Translations under genes and position numbers: made by a program
Source of the DNA: Desulfobulbaceae bacterium
Lineage (GTDB): Bacteria; Desulfobacterota; Desulfobulbia; Desulfobulbales; Desulfocapsaceae
NCBI GenBank assembly: GCA_027067035.1
Contig: JAMOMO010000119.1
Coordinates: forward strand, 1-14,227
Reading direction: 5' to 3'
DNA: 14,227 nt
The notes under the pieces: model-generated
What the model saw: the letters and a program-made list of their open reading frames with translations, nothing else
Told to the model about the DNA's origin: nothing
Database searches by the model: none
In this document: positions 7,031 to 14,227 of the stretch, piece by piece
Layout of the letters: every line of letters starts with the position of its first letter
How positions within the stretch are numbered: position 1 is the stretch's first letter

Positions 7031-8241
7031 CTCCTCAAATCACGGCCCTGCAAAACACCGTTCAGCCAGACCCCTTTCACGGCCGCAAGCCTTAAGGCAA
7101 GCATTGCAGGTGACGCATTAACCGCAATAAACGTTGCCGGTCCGCCAGCTCTCAGCTCTGCAATATGCTGTTCCACACCAAGCAGTTCTGCACCGGAAAC
7201 AGAGGCACACCGCAGGGCCTGCGGCAGGGAATAGCCCGCCTCCATGAAGAGCTGTATTTCACTGGCCAGAGAAACACCATGGTCAACCCCCCAGCTTCCC
7301 GCATCTGTTCCCATGGCAACCTTTAGTCCTGCACTTTTTGCAAAACCGAGCTGCCGGAGTTGCTGCTGCAGGGTTTTCTCAAGCACCTCCGGATCACTTC
7401 CCGGCAGATCAGAACGTGTGGCCCTTCCCATGGCCCTCATGGTACATATGGTGGGGACCCACACCGTTCCCTCTCCGGCCATTCGACGGAGGTTCTCCTC
7501 CCCCATAAAAAATCCATGCTCAATGGAATCGCATCCGGCAACAATGGCTGTCCGTACGGGATGCGCCCCATTGGCATGGGCCATCACCTTCAGACCGCGC
7601 CGCTGTGCAGTTTTCACAAGTTCTGCCAGTTCTTCCAAACAAAACTGCTCCGCTGTCTCCCTGCCGTAATCAGTGAGACTGTTGATCCCCGACTGAATGA
7701 TTTTGACATGATCCGTATTGTGTTCATCTTCCCTGCAAAATGCTGCAGCAAGGCTCTCACCCTCCCGCGGACAGCGTGCAATCATCCGACCGTACCGGCC
7801 TTTACGATGCCAGCCGCTTCCGGAATGCTTCACGATTACCGGAAGTTCGTTCCTATAAGCTTTTTCCTCCTTAAAACGCAGGCCATGGCCATGACAATCG
7901 CCGGCATCACGCACTGCCAGAATACCATGGGCGAGGTAAGTGCTGATATTCCGGGAAATACGATGCCGGATCGCGCCATAATCGGCACCAGACTGCTTCC
8001 GTCTCAGATGAGGATCCATGGAACCGGACAGGGTGATATGAACATGACAGTCAACAAGGGGTGGCAGAATACAGCAGTCAGAGAGATCGATGAAGGGCAC
8101 ATCAGGATGACACCCACTCTCTGTAAAATCTTCAATGCCATGGATGACCGGGCCTTTCAGCGTGAGGAGCAGGTTTTTTCGTATGGCAGCACCACTCCCG
8201 TCAATAAGCCATCCTGCTCTGATCTGCTGCTCTCTTTCCAT
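7027..8241 (-). CDS. metal-dependent amidohydrolase
   Basis: 404 aa from the ATG at 8241, which has AGGTGG at ideal distance; a GTG at 8250 is an unlikely alternative. It is an amidohydrolase-superfamily TIM-barrel enzyme of the imidazolonepropionase/prolidase-like type. Numbered from this start, the metal ligands are visible: the H-x-H pair H66/H68 (VDCHVHITL), K180 (HVKIIQSG), H222 (VMAHANG), H242 (DSIEHGF) and D313 (MGTDAGS). All expected ligands are present, so an active hydrolase of cyclic amides or peptides is likely, but the substrate cannot be told. No signal peptide, so cytoplasmic. It is the first gene of the minus-strand cluster; its product overlaps the start of a 67-aa gene. No strong promoter is evident in the divergent gap upstream (8242-8377). 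Confidence 0.93.
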   Translation of the reverse strand: MEREQQIRAGWLIDGSGAAIRKNLLLTLKGPVIHGIEDFTESGCHPDVPFIDLSDCCILPPLVDCHVHITLSGSMDPHLRRKQSGADYGAIRHRISRNISTYLAHGILAVRDAGDCHGHGLRFKEEKAYRNELPVIVKHSGSGWHRKGRYGRMIARCPREGESLAAAFCREDEHNTDHVKIIQSGINSLTDYGRETAEQFCLEELAELVKTAQRRGLKVMAHANGAHPVRTAIVAGCDSIEHGFFMGEENLRRMAGEGTVWVPTICTMRAMGRATRSDLPGSDPEVLEKTLQQQLRQLGFAKSAGLKVAMGTDAGSWGVDHGVSLASEIQLFMEAGYSLPQALRCASVSGAELLGVEQHIAELRAGGPATFIAVNASPAMLALRLAAVKGVWLNGVLQGRDLRR

Positions 8242-8377
8242 AAAAACCACCTTTCAGCCATATGGGAACAAATGGTGTTTGTTTTGTGCAGTCTTTCTGA
8301 TATTCTATACAGCATACTCCTATTATCCGAAAACTGAGATTTACCATACGCACACAAAACCTGCCTCATCATTTGCC

Positions 8378-8920
8378 ATGGCCCTCTTTGCAAAAAAGCT
8401 TTTTGATGAACAATTCCGGCTCCCGGTTCTGCCCAGTCTTATTGCCGCACTCTTCATTGGAGAGTGTTGCTGGTTCTTTCTGATGTATGCAGTGAATGGC
8501 CCGCTCATATTATTTCTCCCCCCCTGGCGTTTGCAGATCCTCTTTTTCGGTATCCCCTTTCTGCTGCTGAAAGTTTCGGCCCTGACACGGATTTTTTACC
8601 AACGCGACCACCTCCATCTGCGCTTCATTACTGGAGGACATCGCGACGGAATCTCAATTGCCCCGGATTCCATTATCTCCTGTGAAAGAGTACATTACAG
8701 CTGTTCACTGTGGAATCTGCCCTTCCCCCATACCCGCCATCATGATTACCTGAAGATCGTGATTCCCGGGTACAGCGGGGATGGCCTGCTTATAAAGTAC
8801 AACCAGGCAAACCTGCTCTCTTACGGAGAGACCGAAAAGGCTGTGCTCTTTCCTGTGAAAGACATGGAAAAGCTCCTGACACTGCTGAACCGGAAAGAAG
8901 ATGGGCAGGCCAAGGAGTGA
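8378..8920 (+). CDS. small two-helix membrane protein, PH-like cytoplasmic part suspected
   Basis: 180 aa from the ATG at 8378. The open frame extends further upstream, but that part lies opposite the amidohydrolase start and is not protein-like. Two hydrophobic helices (about 16-38 and 43-67) form a hairpin. The remaining ~110 residues look like beta strands ending in a helix (FPVKDMEKLLTLL), a layout resembling membrane-anchored bacterial PH-domain proteins. That comparison is by shape only. No good ribosome binding site precedes the ATG, so the exact start is uncertain. Divergent from the amidohydrolase and upstream of the asparaginase-like gene by 105 bp. Confidence 0.72.
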   Translation: MALFAKKLFDEQFRLPVLPSLIAALFIGECCWFFLMYAVNGPLILFLPPWRLQILFFGIPFLLLKVSALTRIFYQRDHLHLRFITGGHRDGISIAPDSIISCERVHYSCSLWNLPFPHTRHHDYLKIVIPGYSGDGLLIKYNQANLLSYGETEKAVLFPVKDMEKLLTLLNRKEDGQAKE

Positions 8921-8942
8921 CCGGGAGCAATTTTCCGATGGA

Positions 8943-8971
8943 TTGACTCCATAGAATGATCCTGTTATGTA
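8943..8971 (+). promoter_or_regulatory. possible sigma-70-type promoter for the asparaginase-like gene
   Basis: TTGACT (8943-8948) is followed after 17 bp by TATGTA (8966-8971), which carries an upstream TG (extended -10). The -35 is good and the -10 hexamer poor. The -35 sits in a short inverted repeat, ATGGA-TTGAC-TCCAT (8938-8952), which could be an operator. It would start transcription about 45 bp before the ATG at 9026. Confidence 0.35.
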
Positions 8972-9025
8972 CAGACAAGTAACAATCAATCAGCACAATA
9001 CGCACAACAGGGGACATCACACGAG

Positions 9026-9508
9026 ATGAATCTACAGATTTTCACCACCGGCGGTACCATCGATAAAATCTATTTTGATGCAAAAAATGATTATCAGATT
9101 GGTGACCCGGAAATAGATGCACTTCTGATGGAGGCCAATGTGAGCTTTCCCTACAGCGTCACCTCACTGCTGCGGAAAGACAGTCTGGAAATGACCGATG
9201 AGGACCGCATCCTGATCCACGACGCAGTGGCAGCAGCACCCTGCCGCCACATTCTCATCACCCACGGTACCGACACCATGATAGAGACAGCCAGATGCCT
9301 CTCCGATATCCACAACAAAACCGTTGTCCTGACAGGATCCATGCAGCCTGCCCGTCTCAGGGTAAGCGATGCCTTTTTCAATGTGGGCTTCGCCGTTGCC
9401 TCCGTCCAGCTCCTGCCATCAGGAATCTATGTGGCCATGAACGGCAGAGTCTTTGATCCTGCAGTGAGCCGAAAGAATGTGGAAGCGAATCGTTTTGAGA
9501 GTGTTTGA
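9026..9508 (+). CDS. stand-alone asparaginase N-terminal-type domain protein
   Basis: 160 aa matching the N-terminal catalytic domain of type I/II L-asparaginases. It has FTTGGTID with the nucleophile threonine T11, ITHGTDTM with T82/D83, LTGSMQP, and a lysine (K150) where the third catalytic residue is expected. The usual ~130-residue C-terminal domain is absent. Short single-domain versions are known in bacteria, so this need not be a truncation, but the stop lies close to where the AT-rich accessory DNA begins. The active site of full-length enzymes is completed by a neighbouring subunit, so activity on asparagine is uncertain. No signal peptide; cytoplasmic. Confidence 0.87.
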   Translation: MNLQIFTTGGTIDKIYFDAKNDYQIGDPEIDALLMEANVSFPYSVTSLLRKDSLEMTDEDRILIHDAVAAAPCRHILITHGTDTMIETARCLSDIHNKTVVLTGSMQPARLRVSDAFFNVGFAVASVQLLPSGIYVAMNGRVFDPAVSRKNVEANRFESV

Positions 9509-9667
9509 TGGACAGCACAGTCGCCCCGGTGTCTCCAGGAATGCTACTACCCTGAACGCATGGAAATTTTGGAGATTTCAATACTTACTTTTTCACAAAA
9601 CAAATCAGCAATCCGCCCAGGCGAAATATGGTTCCGTTACCTGTTGCGAAAAAAGGAAGTAAGTTAA

Positions 9668-10657
9668 ATGAATAGCAGCCTGGATGATTATACACGATTA
9701 TTTTCTTCCCTGCGGACAGACAAGAATCAAAAAAGATGGTTATCCCATACGTGTAATCGTGCGCCCCATAAGCCTTTTCTTCTCTTGTCTATCCTTGATC
9801 TCATTGCCACGGGATCAATTAATAAAAATTTCATAGAACCATCATTTGAACTCGCTGAGACATTTGCAGGCTACTGGACCAGAGTGATGCCTATCGGCAC
9901 ATCCGGAAGCATGTCATATCCATTTTACCACCTTGCAAGTGCGGGTTTCTGGCACCTTATCACTCAACCCAATGTTCAGCATGTAAAGGGACGAAATATC
10001 AGTTCTGTCAAGCGTCTCCGTGAATTGTATCACGGAGGCAAATTTGATGATGATCTTTTTTCAATCATGATCAACGAAAAGTCCCGTAGAAAACTGCAAT
10101 CAGTCCTGATCACGACCTTCTTCTCCCCAGAAATTCAACCGATTGTTTTTGAACAGGGAGTTATCAATCAAAACGCCACTCAATACAGCGCTGAATTATT
10201 ATCAACAGCTGAACCAGCAAATCAATTTATTCTTACGAAGGATGTTACAAAGAAGAGAATCAAGAACAAAATCCGGGACCAGGGATTTCGAAAAGCAATT
10301 GTCAAACTATACGAACATCGCTGTTCCCTGTGCGGGATCCGCATGTTAACCCCGGAAGGGCATACTATTGTCGAGGCAGCACATATTATCCCCTGGAACG
10401 AGAGTCACAATGACAACCCACAAAACGGCATGGCCTTATGCCGACTATGTCACTGGTCATTTGATGAAGGGCTGATGGGAGTGGGGGAAGACTATGAGGT
10501 ATTAATATCTCCAGCTGTTCGACAGGATAACAATTTTCCAGGGCACATGGAAACCTTGTCTGGGCGTGGGATATTTAAACCGCATGATACACTTTTTTGG
10601 CCAAAACAGGATAATTTGGAAGTACACCGAAAAACAAAATTCAGATTGTTCCGATAA
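9668..10657 (+). CDS. phosphorothioate-dependent HNH restriction endonuclease (type IV, McrA-like)
   Basis: 329 aa with two domains. The N-terminal ~150 residues carry the features of the sulfur-binding domain of ScoMcrA/SprMcrA-type enzymes: NRAPHKPFLLLSILDLI (30-46) and YPFYHLASAGFWHL (84-97). The C-terminal domain is an HNH nuclease with zinc cysteines C219, C222, C258, C261 and catalytic H239 (AAHIIPW), N253 and H262. The expected role is cutting DNA that carries phosphorothioate backbone modification, a defence against modified foreign DNA. No dnd/ssp modification genes or second restriction gene are visible, consistent with a solitary modification-dependent enzyme. The ribosome binding site GGAAG lies 9 bases before the ATG. 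Base composition is AT-richer than the genes to the left, suggesting acquisition by transfer. Confidence 0.85.
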   Translation: MNSSLDDYTRLFSSLRTDKNQKRWLSHTCNRAPHKPFLLLSILDLIATGSINKNFIEPSFELAETFAGYWTRVMPIGTSGSMSYPFYHLASAGFWHLITQPNVQHVKGRNISSVKRLRELYHGGKFDDDLFSIMINEKSRRKLQSVLITTFFSPEIQPIVFEQGVINQNATQYSAELLSTAEPANQFILTKDVTKKRIKNKIRDQGFRKAIVKLYEHRCSLCGIRMLTPEGHTIVEAAHIIPWNESHNDNPQNGMALCRLCHWSFDEGLMGVGEDYEVLISPAVRQDNNFPGHMETLSGRGIFKPHDTLFWPKQDNLEVHRKTKFRLFR

Positions 10658-11030
10658 ATTTTAACATTGAGGTGATAAAAAAAGGACACAAAACCGAGAG
10701 TGTTTATCTGCCGGTATGGCAATTTTCCTCGCGACAAATCCCAAGCATATGTCCTTTGAGTGACACCTGAAAACAACTCTTGAGAAGAGTACCATTTCCA
10801 TTCCACAGGAAACTATACTTTCTTCAACCTCTCTCGAAACCAGAAGGTGAAATTTCTCCCATCTGCAGCTTTTAATATCCCCTTTCCTTCTTTCAGGCTG
10901 AGAAAAATGGAACCCGCAGCATATCTTCTCTTAAAATATTGAAACAGTGTCCTCCCATAACAGATCAAGTATAAATCGAAAAGTTTCGTATAGTCCCGGC
11001 CAGGGATTTATGTATGACTCCTCATTTCTG
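10658..11030. other. convergent intergenic region, no clear terminator
   Basis: This 373-bp gap lies between two converging genes. It contains a distant inverted repeat, AAAGGACA (10681-10688) with TGTCCTTT (10750-10757), and a small hairpin, ACTCTT-GAG-AAGAGT (10776-10790). Neither is followed by a T-tract in either direction. The right half holds a minus-strand open stretch described separately as a possible gene remnant. Confidence 0.5.
10813..11007 (-). pseudogene. possible gene remnant without a start codon
   Basis: A minus-strand reading frame is open for 64 codons and ends in TAG at 10813. Its translation is protein-like: RDYTKLFDLYLICYGRTL near the start and FWFRERLKKV at the end, with a balanced mixture of charged and aromatic residues. 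There is no ATG and no ribosome binding site; a TTG within LYLIC is the only nearby candidate start. It may be the tail of a decayed gene left of the 573-aa gene. Family not recognised and coding status uncertain. Confidence 0.28.
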
Positions 11031-12752
11031 TCACTTTCCCATCGTGCCTTTTGATTTATTGAAAGATTCTATATTTCTGTAGGTGACAGAATAAAAGCAG
11101 TCTGGATATGCTTTGGCTAGAGAGCGATCTGTTTGTCCCTTATTCAAAAATATTATTGCTGTTTTTCCGTGGTCAACTGTCCATTGGTAAATTTCTACCT
11201 GTTGAGTTTTCTTTGCTTTATCTCGTGCATTATCGAGAAGTTCCACTGTAGCATTAGAGATAGATCCATTTGTTTTTGCGGGGTATGGGATATATCCATT
11301 GCGGTAGTTGTAACGAGCCGCACCTAATCCGCTTATTACGACCGCAAAATTTTTCAGGATCTCAAAATCTTGCTGAGAAGTGTCAACTGATTGATTGTCA
11401 AAGATATTCTTCTCATGATAACTTCCGTAATTGCGAATTAATTCATTGAAAACTGAATGTCTTCTATCGAGCCTAGATTTCAATTCAGCATTGCGCTTGT
11501 CGATTTGTTCTTTGGTAAGAGTGAACAAATCTATAGTTTCCTGCTTGTATGAGAATACAACCTGGTACCTGGGATAGCTTAATGTAATCTCAATCAATTC
11601 TTGTTTACGAAGCAGCTTTTTTTTAGTAAAAAAACAGACGGCTTTGACATTTCTGAACGGCTCGGTTTCACCGAAATTATATACATCGGTTCTTTTGGTG
11701 CTTTCTTCTAAAATTGCACCATGCTTTTCAAAAGCTTTCTTGACGTCTCCTCTGGATAGTTGTTTCGATATGTCCAGTCCAATAAAAACAGCCTTTTTAC
11801 TGGAAGCAAGTTCCTTAAGATTTCTTCTCGTAATACTTACGTTATCAGAAATAATATCTTTTATTTTTTGTTCATCTTCATTTATCTCTGGATTATTAAT
11901 TGCATCAAGAACTTTAGAAATTAGATCAGTATCATGCAATGATTGGAATTCATATATTTCATCAAGATCATCTATGTTCTCTCGTATAATCTTTAATTTT
12001 CTATTAAACTCGGCACGGCATTTATCGACATCAAAATATGACAAATATATTCCTTCTGATGATATTTTTTCATTTATACATTTTTCAAGTGGAGGTTTTA
12101 CAGGATATTTCTGCAAAACCTGGATAACTTCTTTTTGAGTTGATTTAATCCGTTTCCATCTTTCTATTTTTTGTTTAGCATATTCAATAGGAGAGTGCTT
12201 TTTATAGTCAAAATTCTCAATGGCATTTTTAATGACTCCATTAAGTTTAGGGAAATCATCTATGGTTCCTGATAGTTTTGCTGAAAACTTATATTTTCCA
12301 AGTAGAGGATTGCCAAACTTATATGATGTTATGCCGGTGTAAATATTCCTGTCACTGCCAAAAGAACCTATGAGGTTCGGGGGGGTAGCTGCTGCGACAT
12401 TAGGCACAAGATTAATAAAGAAAGCGTTTGTCATCAACTGAATGTCATTGTTGGTACTGTTTTCAAACTCACCAGCTAAAGTGCTCAACAAAAAGCTATA
12501 GTCCTTCGGACGATCCTTACCCTTCCCTCTTATATCCCCCTGTGAAACTTCATAGGCAAAGATGGCATGAACTGTTTCCCCGTCGACTTTTCTGATAATT
12601 AATTTGAATTTTGATCTGTTATAATCGTTATAATAAGTACCATTCCATACCTGTCCTTCTTTGAAGGGTAAATCCTCCTTGGCATAACAGGATGAATTCA
12701 TTGACAGAACACACAAGACAACAACAAATAACAGCAAATTTATATATTTCAT
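11031..12752 (-). CDS. unrecognised 573-aa secreted protein
   Basis: A clear signal peptide (residues 1-24, hydrophobic core LLLFVVVLCVL, likely cleavage after CYA) directs export. The segment at about 30-165 looks like a beta-rich domain (EGQVWNGTYY, FKLIIRKVDGETVHAIFAY). A charged, helical, probably coiled-coil stretch follows at about 185-320 with two cysteines (C225, C245) that could pair. The C-terminal third is mixed alpha/beta (GKTAIIFLNKGQ near the end). No catalytic motif was recognised. The gene is distinctly AT-richer than the left half of the window, and no strong ribosome binding site precedes the ATG. It lies 48 bp downstream of the remnant of another gene, with which it probably formed an operon before IS insertion. 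Confidence 0.82.
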   Translation of the reverse strand: MKYINLLLFVVVLCVLSMNSSCYAKEDLPFKEGQVWNGTYYNDYNRSKFKLIIRKVDGETVHAIFAYEVSQGDIRGKGKDRPKDYSFLLSTLAGEFENSTNNDIQLMTNAFFINLVPNVAAATPPNLIGSFGSDRNIYTGITSYKFGNPLLGKYKFSAKLSGTIDDFPKLNGVIKNAIENFDYKKHSPIEYAKQKIERWKRIKSTQKEVIQVLQKYPVKPPLEKCINEKISSEGIYLSYFDVDKCRAEFNRKLKIIRENIDDLDEIYEFQSLHDTDLISKVLDAINNPEINEDEQKIKDIISDNVSITRRNLKELASSKKAVFIGLDISKQLSRGDVKKAFEKHGAILEESTKRTDVYNFGETEPFRNVKAVCFFTKKKLLRKQELIEITLSYPRYQVVFSYKQETIDLFTLTKEQIDKRNAELKSRLDRRHSVFNELIRNYGSYHEKNIFDNQSVDTSQQDFEILKNFAVVISGLGAARYNYRNGYIPYPAKTNGSISNATVELLDNARDKAKKTQQVEIYQWTVDHGKTAIIFLNKGQTDRSLAKAYPDCFYSVTYRNIESFNKSKGTMGK

Positions 12753-12800
12753 ATCATCATTAGGTAGATTTTGATCTGAAGTTTAGAGTCGATTTTTTAG

Positions 12801-12990
12801 CTATCGAGATTTATTCGGATAACAACCGTGTTTAATTTCATTTATAATTTTTTTGTATAAGGCTGTTTGGTCTTTTTCTGTTGCTGGAGTGCCAAATACC
12901 ATATCAATTATATATTTATGATCGTTCTTAAGATTTCCCCATTCTTTAGCCTCTTCATCAGTCATCCCGTTAAAAGAATATGGTGCAAAT
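12801..12990 (-). pseudogene. 3' fragment of a gene cut by the insertion sequence
   Basis: A minus-strand frame is open from the apparent IS edge to a TAG at 12801. It reads APYSFNGMTDEEAKEWG at its visible start and ends INEIKHGCYPNKSR. The first in-frame stop going upstream (12990-12992) spans the apparent IS boundary, as expected if the original 5' part lies beyond the insertion. An internal ATG at 12965 could still give a 54-aa product. Codon use and AT-richness match the 573-aa gene downstream. Family not recognised. Confidence 0.55.
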
Positions 12991-13022
12991 CAGTGCTGTC
13001 TCATAGTTGATCAATAAAAAGA

Positions 13023-13091
13023 GGCTCGGAGAGCTCCATGTGTTATAATGAATTTCACCAAAAAGCCATTAAATACAAGGAGGTCCGAGCC
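13023..13091 (+). promoter_or_regulatory. fold-back inverted repeat masking the transposase ribosome binding site
   Basis: GGCTCGGA (13023-13030) pairs perfectly with TCCGAGCC (13084-13091), which ends just before the transposase ATG. Inside this stem, CTCC (13034-13037) can pair with GGAG (13079-13082), part of the AGGAGG ribosome binding site, across a small internal loop. A transcript entering from outside the IS carries both arms and can hide the start site. A transcript from the internal -10 (13044-13049) begins after the 5' arm and cannot. The same strategy is known for IS10, IS50 and IS231. Confidence 0.7.
13041..13049 (+). promoter_or_regulatory. extended -10 promoter of the transposase gene
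   Basis: TGTTATAAT carries a perfect TATAAT (13044-13049) with the TGn extension. No good -35 hexamer lies at the right distance, which is common for extended -10 promoters. The expected start is about 13056, between the two arms of the fold-back repeat. Confidence 0.55.
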
Positions 13092-14227
13092 ATGGCGCAT
13101 TGTAACACAATTCTTAGTCAAATTACTTCACTTATTGATAGACATGATTTCGACTACCATGCCAAGATCCATCATTCAGGTCAAAAATTCAGATCCTACA
13201 ACCGTTGGAGCCAGTTCATGGCAATGCTGATAGGACAACTTTCCGGTAGAAAAAGCCTTCGTGATATCACTGATAATTTGAAGGCACAGCAACATCGTCT
13301 CTATCATCTCGGTATGAAACCAACCTCAAGGGCGACACTAGCAAGAGTGAACGAGAACCAGCCAGCATCTCTTTATAAAACCGTCTTTTTAAATCTTCTT
13401 AAAAAGTGTCAATCAGTGACACCTGGTCATAAATTCTCTTTTAAAAACAAGCTATACCTGCTTGACACAACAACCATTGATCTTTGTCTTTCTGTTTTTC
13501 CCTGGGCTCAATTTCGCAAAAGAAAAGGAGCCATCAAACTCCATATGGGTATAGATGCCGATGGTTATCTCCCTACCTTTATGGATATGACCGACGGCAA
13601 AGTTCATGAAATCAACTGGGCAAAAGAAATACTGCAACTCCCTAAAGGCTCATTTGCTGTTTTTGACAGGGGGTTCACAGATTATGGCTGGTATTCCTCC
13701 CTTATGAAAGACGGGATCTTTTTCGTTACCCGTTTAAAAAGTAATGCTGACGTTGAATATCTCTTCAAACGAGCTGGGCGTAAAAGTCCAGGTGTCACCA
13801 ACGATCAGCAAATCCGGCTCAAAGGCATAAAAGATCCACTTCGTCTTGTGGCCTTCACTGACCTGGAGACTGGCCATGAATACAGATTTGTCACCAATGC
13901 TCACCACCTAAAAGCCGCTGAAATAACAGAAATTTATAAAGAACGGTGGAAAATCGAGCAATTCTTCAAATGGATCAAACAAAATCTCAAAATCAAAACA
14001 TTCCTGGGTACATCGAAAAATGCAGTACTCACCCAGGTCTGGATTACTTTATGTGTCTATCTGCTGATAGCGTACCTCAATTTTAAAGCCAAATTGGGTA
14101 TCTCCATGCAGCAAATTTTACGAGTTTTACAATTAAACCTGTTTGATCGGCGTGTCCTGCACGATCTTTTTAAGCCGCCCAACAGACAACATCCTGTTTC
14201 TCCACAGCTTTTATTGTGGAATCAACT
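13092..14227 (+). CDS. IS4-family transposase (3' end outside the window)
   Basis: 378 codons are visible and the frame is still open at the right edge. AGGAGG eight bases before the ATG is a strong ribosome binding site. The RNase H-like catalytic residues are present: D125 (LLDTTTID), D192 (VFDRGFTDYGW) and E289. The IS4 signature Y-x2-R-x3-E-x6-K is intact at Y282, R285, E289 and K296 (IYKERWKIEQFFKWIKQ). The N-terminal ~75 residues (MAHCNTILSQITSLIDRH) resemble the DUF4372-type N-terminus of one IS4 subgroup. No frameshift or stop is seen, so the element may be active. Confidence 0.95.
   Translation, partial: MAHCNTILSQITSLIDRHDFDYHAKIHHSGQKFRSYNRWSQFMAMLIGQLSGRKSLRDITDNLKAQQHRLYHLGMKPTSRATLARVNENQPASLYKTVFLNLLKKCQSVTPGHKFSFKNKLYLLDTTTIDLCLSVFPWAQFRKRKGAIKLHMGIDADGYLPTFMDMTDGKVHEINWAKEILQLPKGSFAVFDRGFTDYGWYSSLMKDGIFFVTRLKSNADVEYLFKRAGRKSPGVTNDQQIRLKGIKDPLRLVAFTDLETGHEYRFVTNAHHLKAAEITEIYKERWKIEQFFKWIKQNLKIKTFLGTSKNAVLTQVWITLCVYLLIAYLNFKAKLGISMQQILRVLQLNLFDRRVLHDLFKPPNRQHPVSPQLLLWNQ

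Larger units (their letters stand above)
12991..14227 (+). mobile_element. IS4-family insertion sequence, left part (right end outside the window)
   Basis: The element comprises a transposase gene with the IS4 signature and a 101-bp left leader. The left edge is placed at about 12991 (CAGTGCTGTCTCA), where the interrupted minus-strand coding frame ends. Because the right terminal repeat and target duplication are outside the window, the edge could be off by several bases. The leader holds an internal promoter and a fold-back structure. Confidence 0.8.

Noticed and set aside
8284..8311. TTGTGC-N16-TATACA as a promoter for the two-helix membrane protein
   Set aside because: Both hexamers are poor matches and the spacing is short; too weak to annotate.
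7360..8337. 325-codon plus-strand open frame opposite the amidohydrolase
   Set aside because: Antisense shadow of a gene with all expected metal-binding motifs; no ribosome binding site or domain.
10681..10757. AAAGGACA/TGTCCTTT inverted repeat as a small transposable element or terminator
   Set aside because: Arms are only 8 bp, 61 bp apart, with no target duplication and no T-tract; likely chance.
10492..10806. 104-codon minus-strand frame overlapping the nuclease end
   Set aside because: Antisense to a well-supported gene over half its length and not protein-like.

Overview
The window looks like chromosomal DNA of a Gram-negative, sulfate-reducer-like bacterium (Desulfobacterota, perhaps Desulfobulbales). 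This is inferred from the NtrC/sigma-54 style of regulation, the PEP/pyruvate-binding protein architecture and the moderate GC content of the left part. No rRNA or tRNA gene is present to test it.

Region 1 (1-8241, all minus strand) is a compact signalling and metabolic cluster. In transcription order it reads: metal-dependent amidohydrolase; a 67-aa coupled small protein; a PEP-synthase-like phosphotransferase that keeps the ATP-grasp and phosphohistidine domains but has no recognisable PEP/pyruvate barrel; a dual-specificity phosphatase fused to a cysteine cluster; and an NtrC-type sigma-54 activator. After a 454-bp gap come a three-helix membrane protein and a PAS histidine kinase cut by the left edge. 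Four junctions are 4-base ATGA stop/start overlaps, so most of the cluster should be translationally coupled. The gap holds a near-consensus sigma-54 promoter on the minus strand and, about 145-265 bp upstream of its expected start point, three copies of an 18-bp palindrome of the form TGCATC-N6-GATGCA. The simplest reading is that the activator encoded next door binds these sites and drives its own membrane sensor/kinase pair.

Region 2 (8242-9508, plus strand) has a divergent gene for a small two-helix membrane protein and a gene for a stand-alone asparaginase-type domain.

Region 3 (about 9510 to the right edge) is visibly AT-richer and accessory in character. It contains a solitary HNH endonuclease with a phosphorothioate-DNA-binding domain (modification-dependent defence), a possible gene remnant, an unrecognised 573-aa secreted protein, the 3' remnant of another gene, and an IS4-family insertion sequence running off the right edge. 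The IS appears to have split the gene upstream of the 573-aa protein. Its leader can fold so that transcripts entering from outside hide the transposase ribosome binding site, while transcripts from its internal promoter would not.
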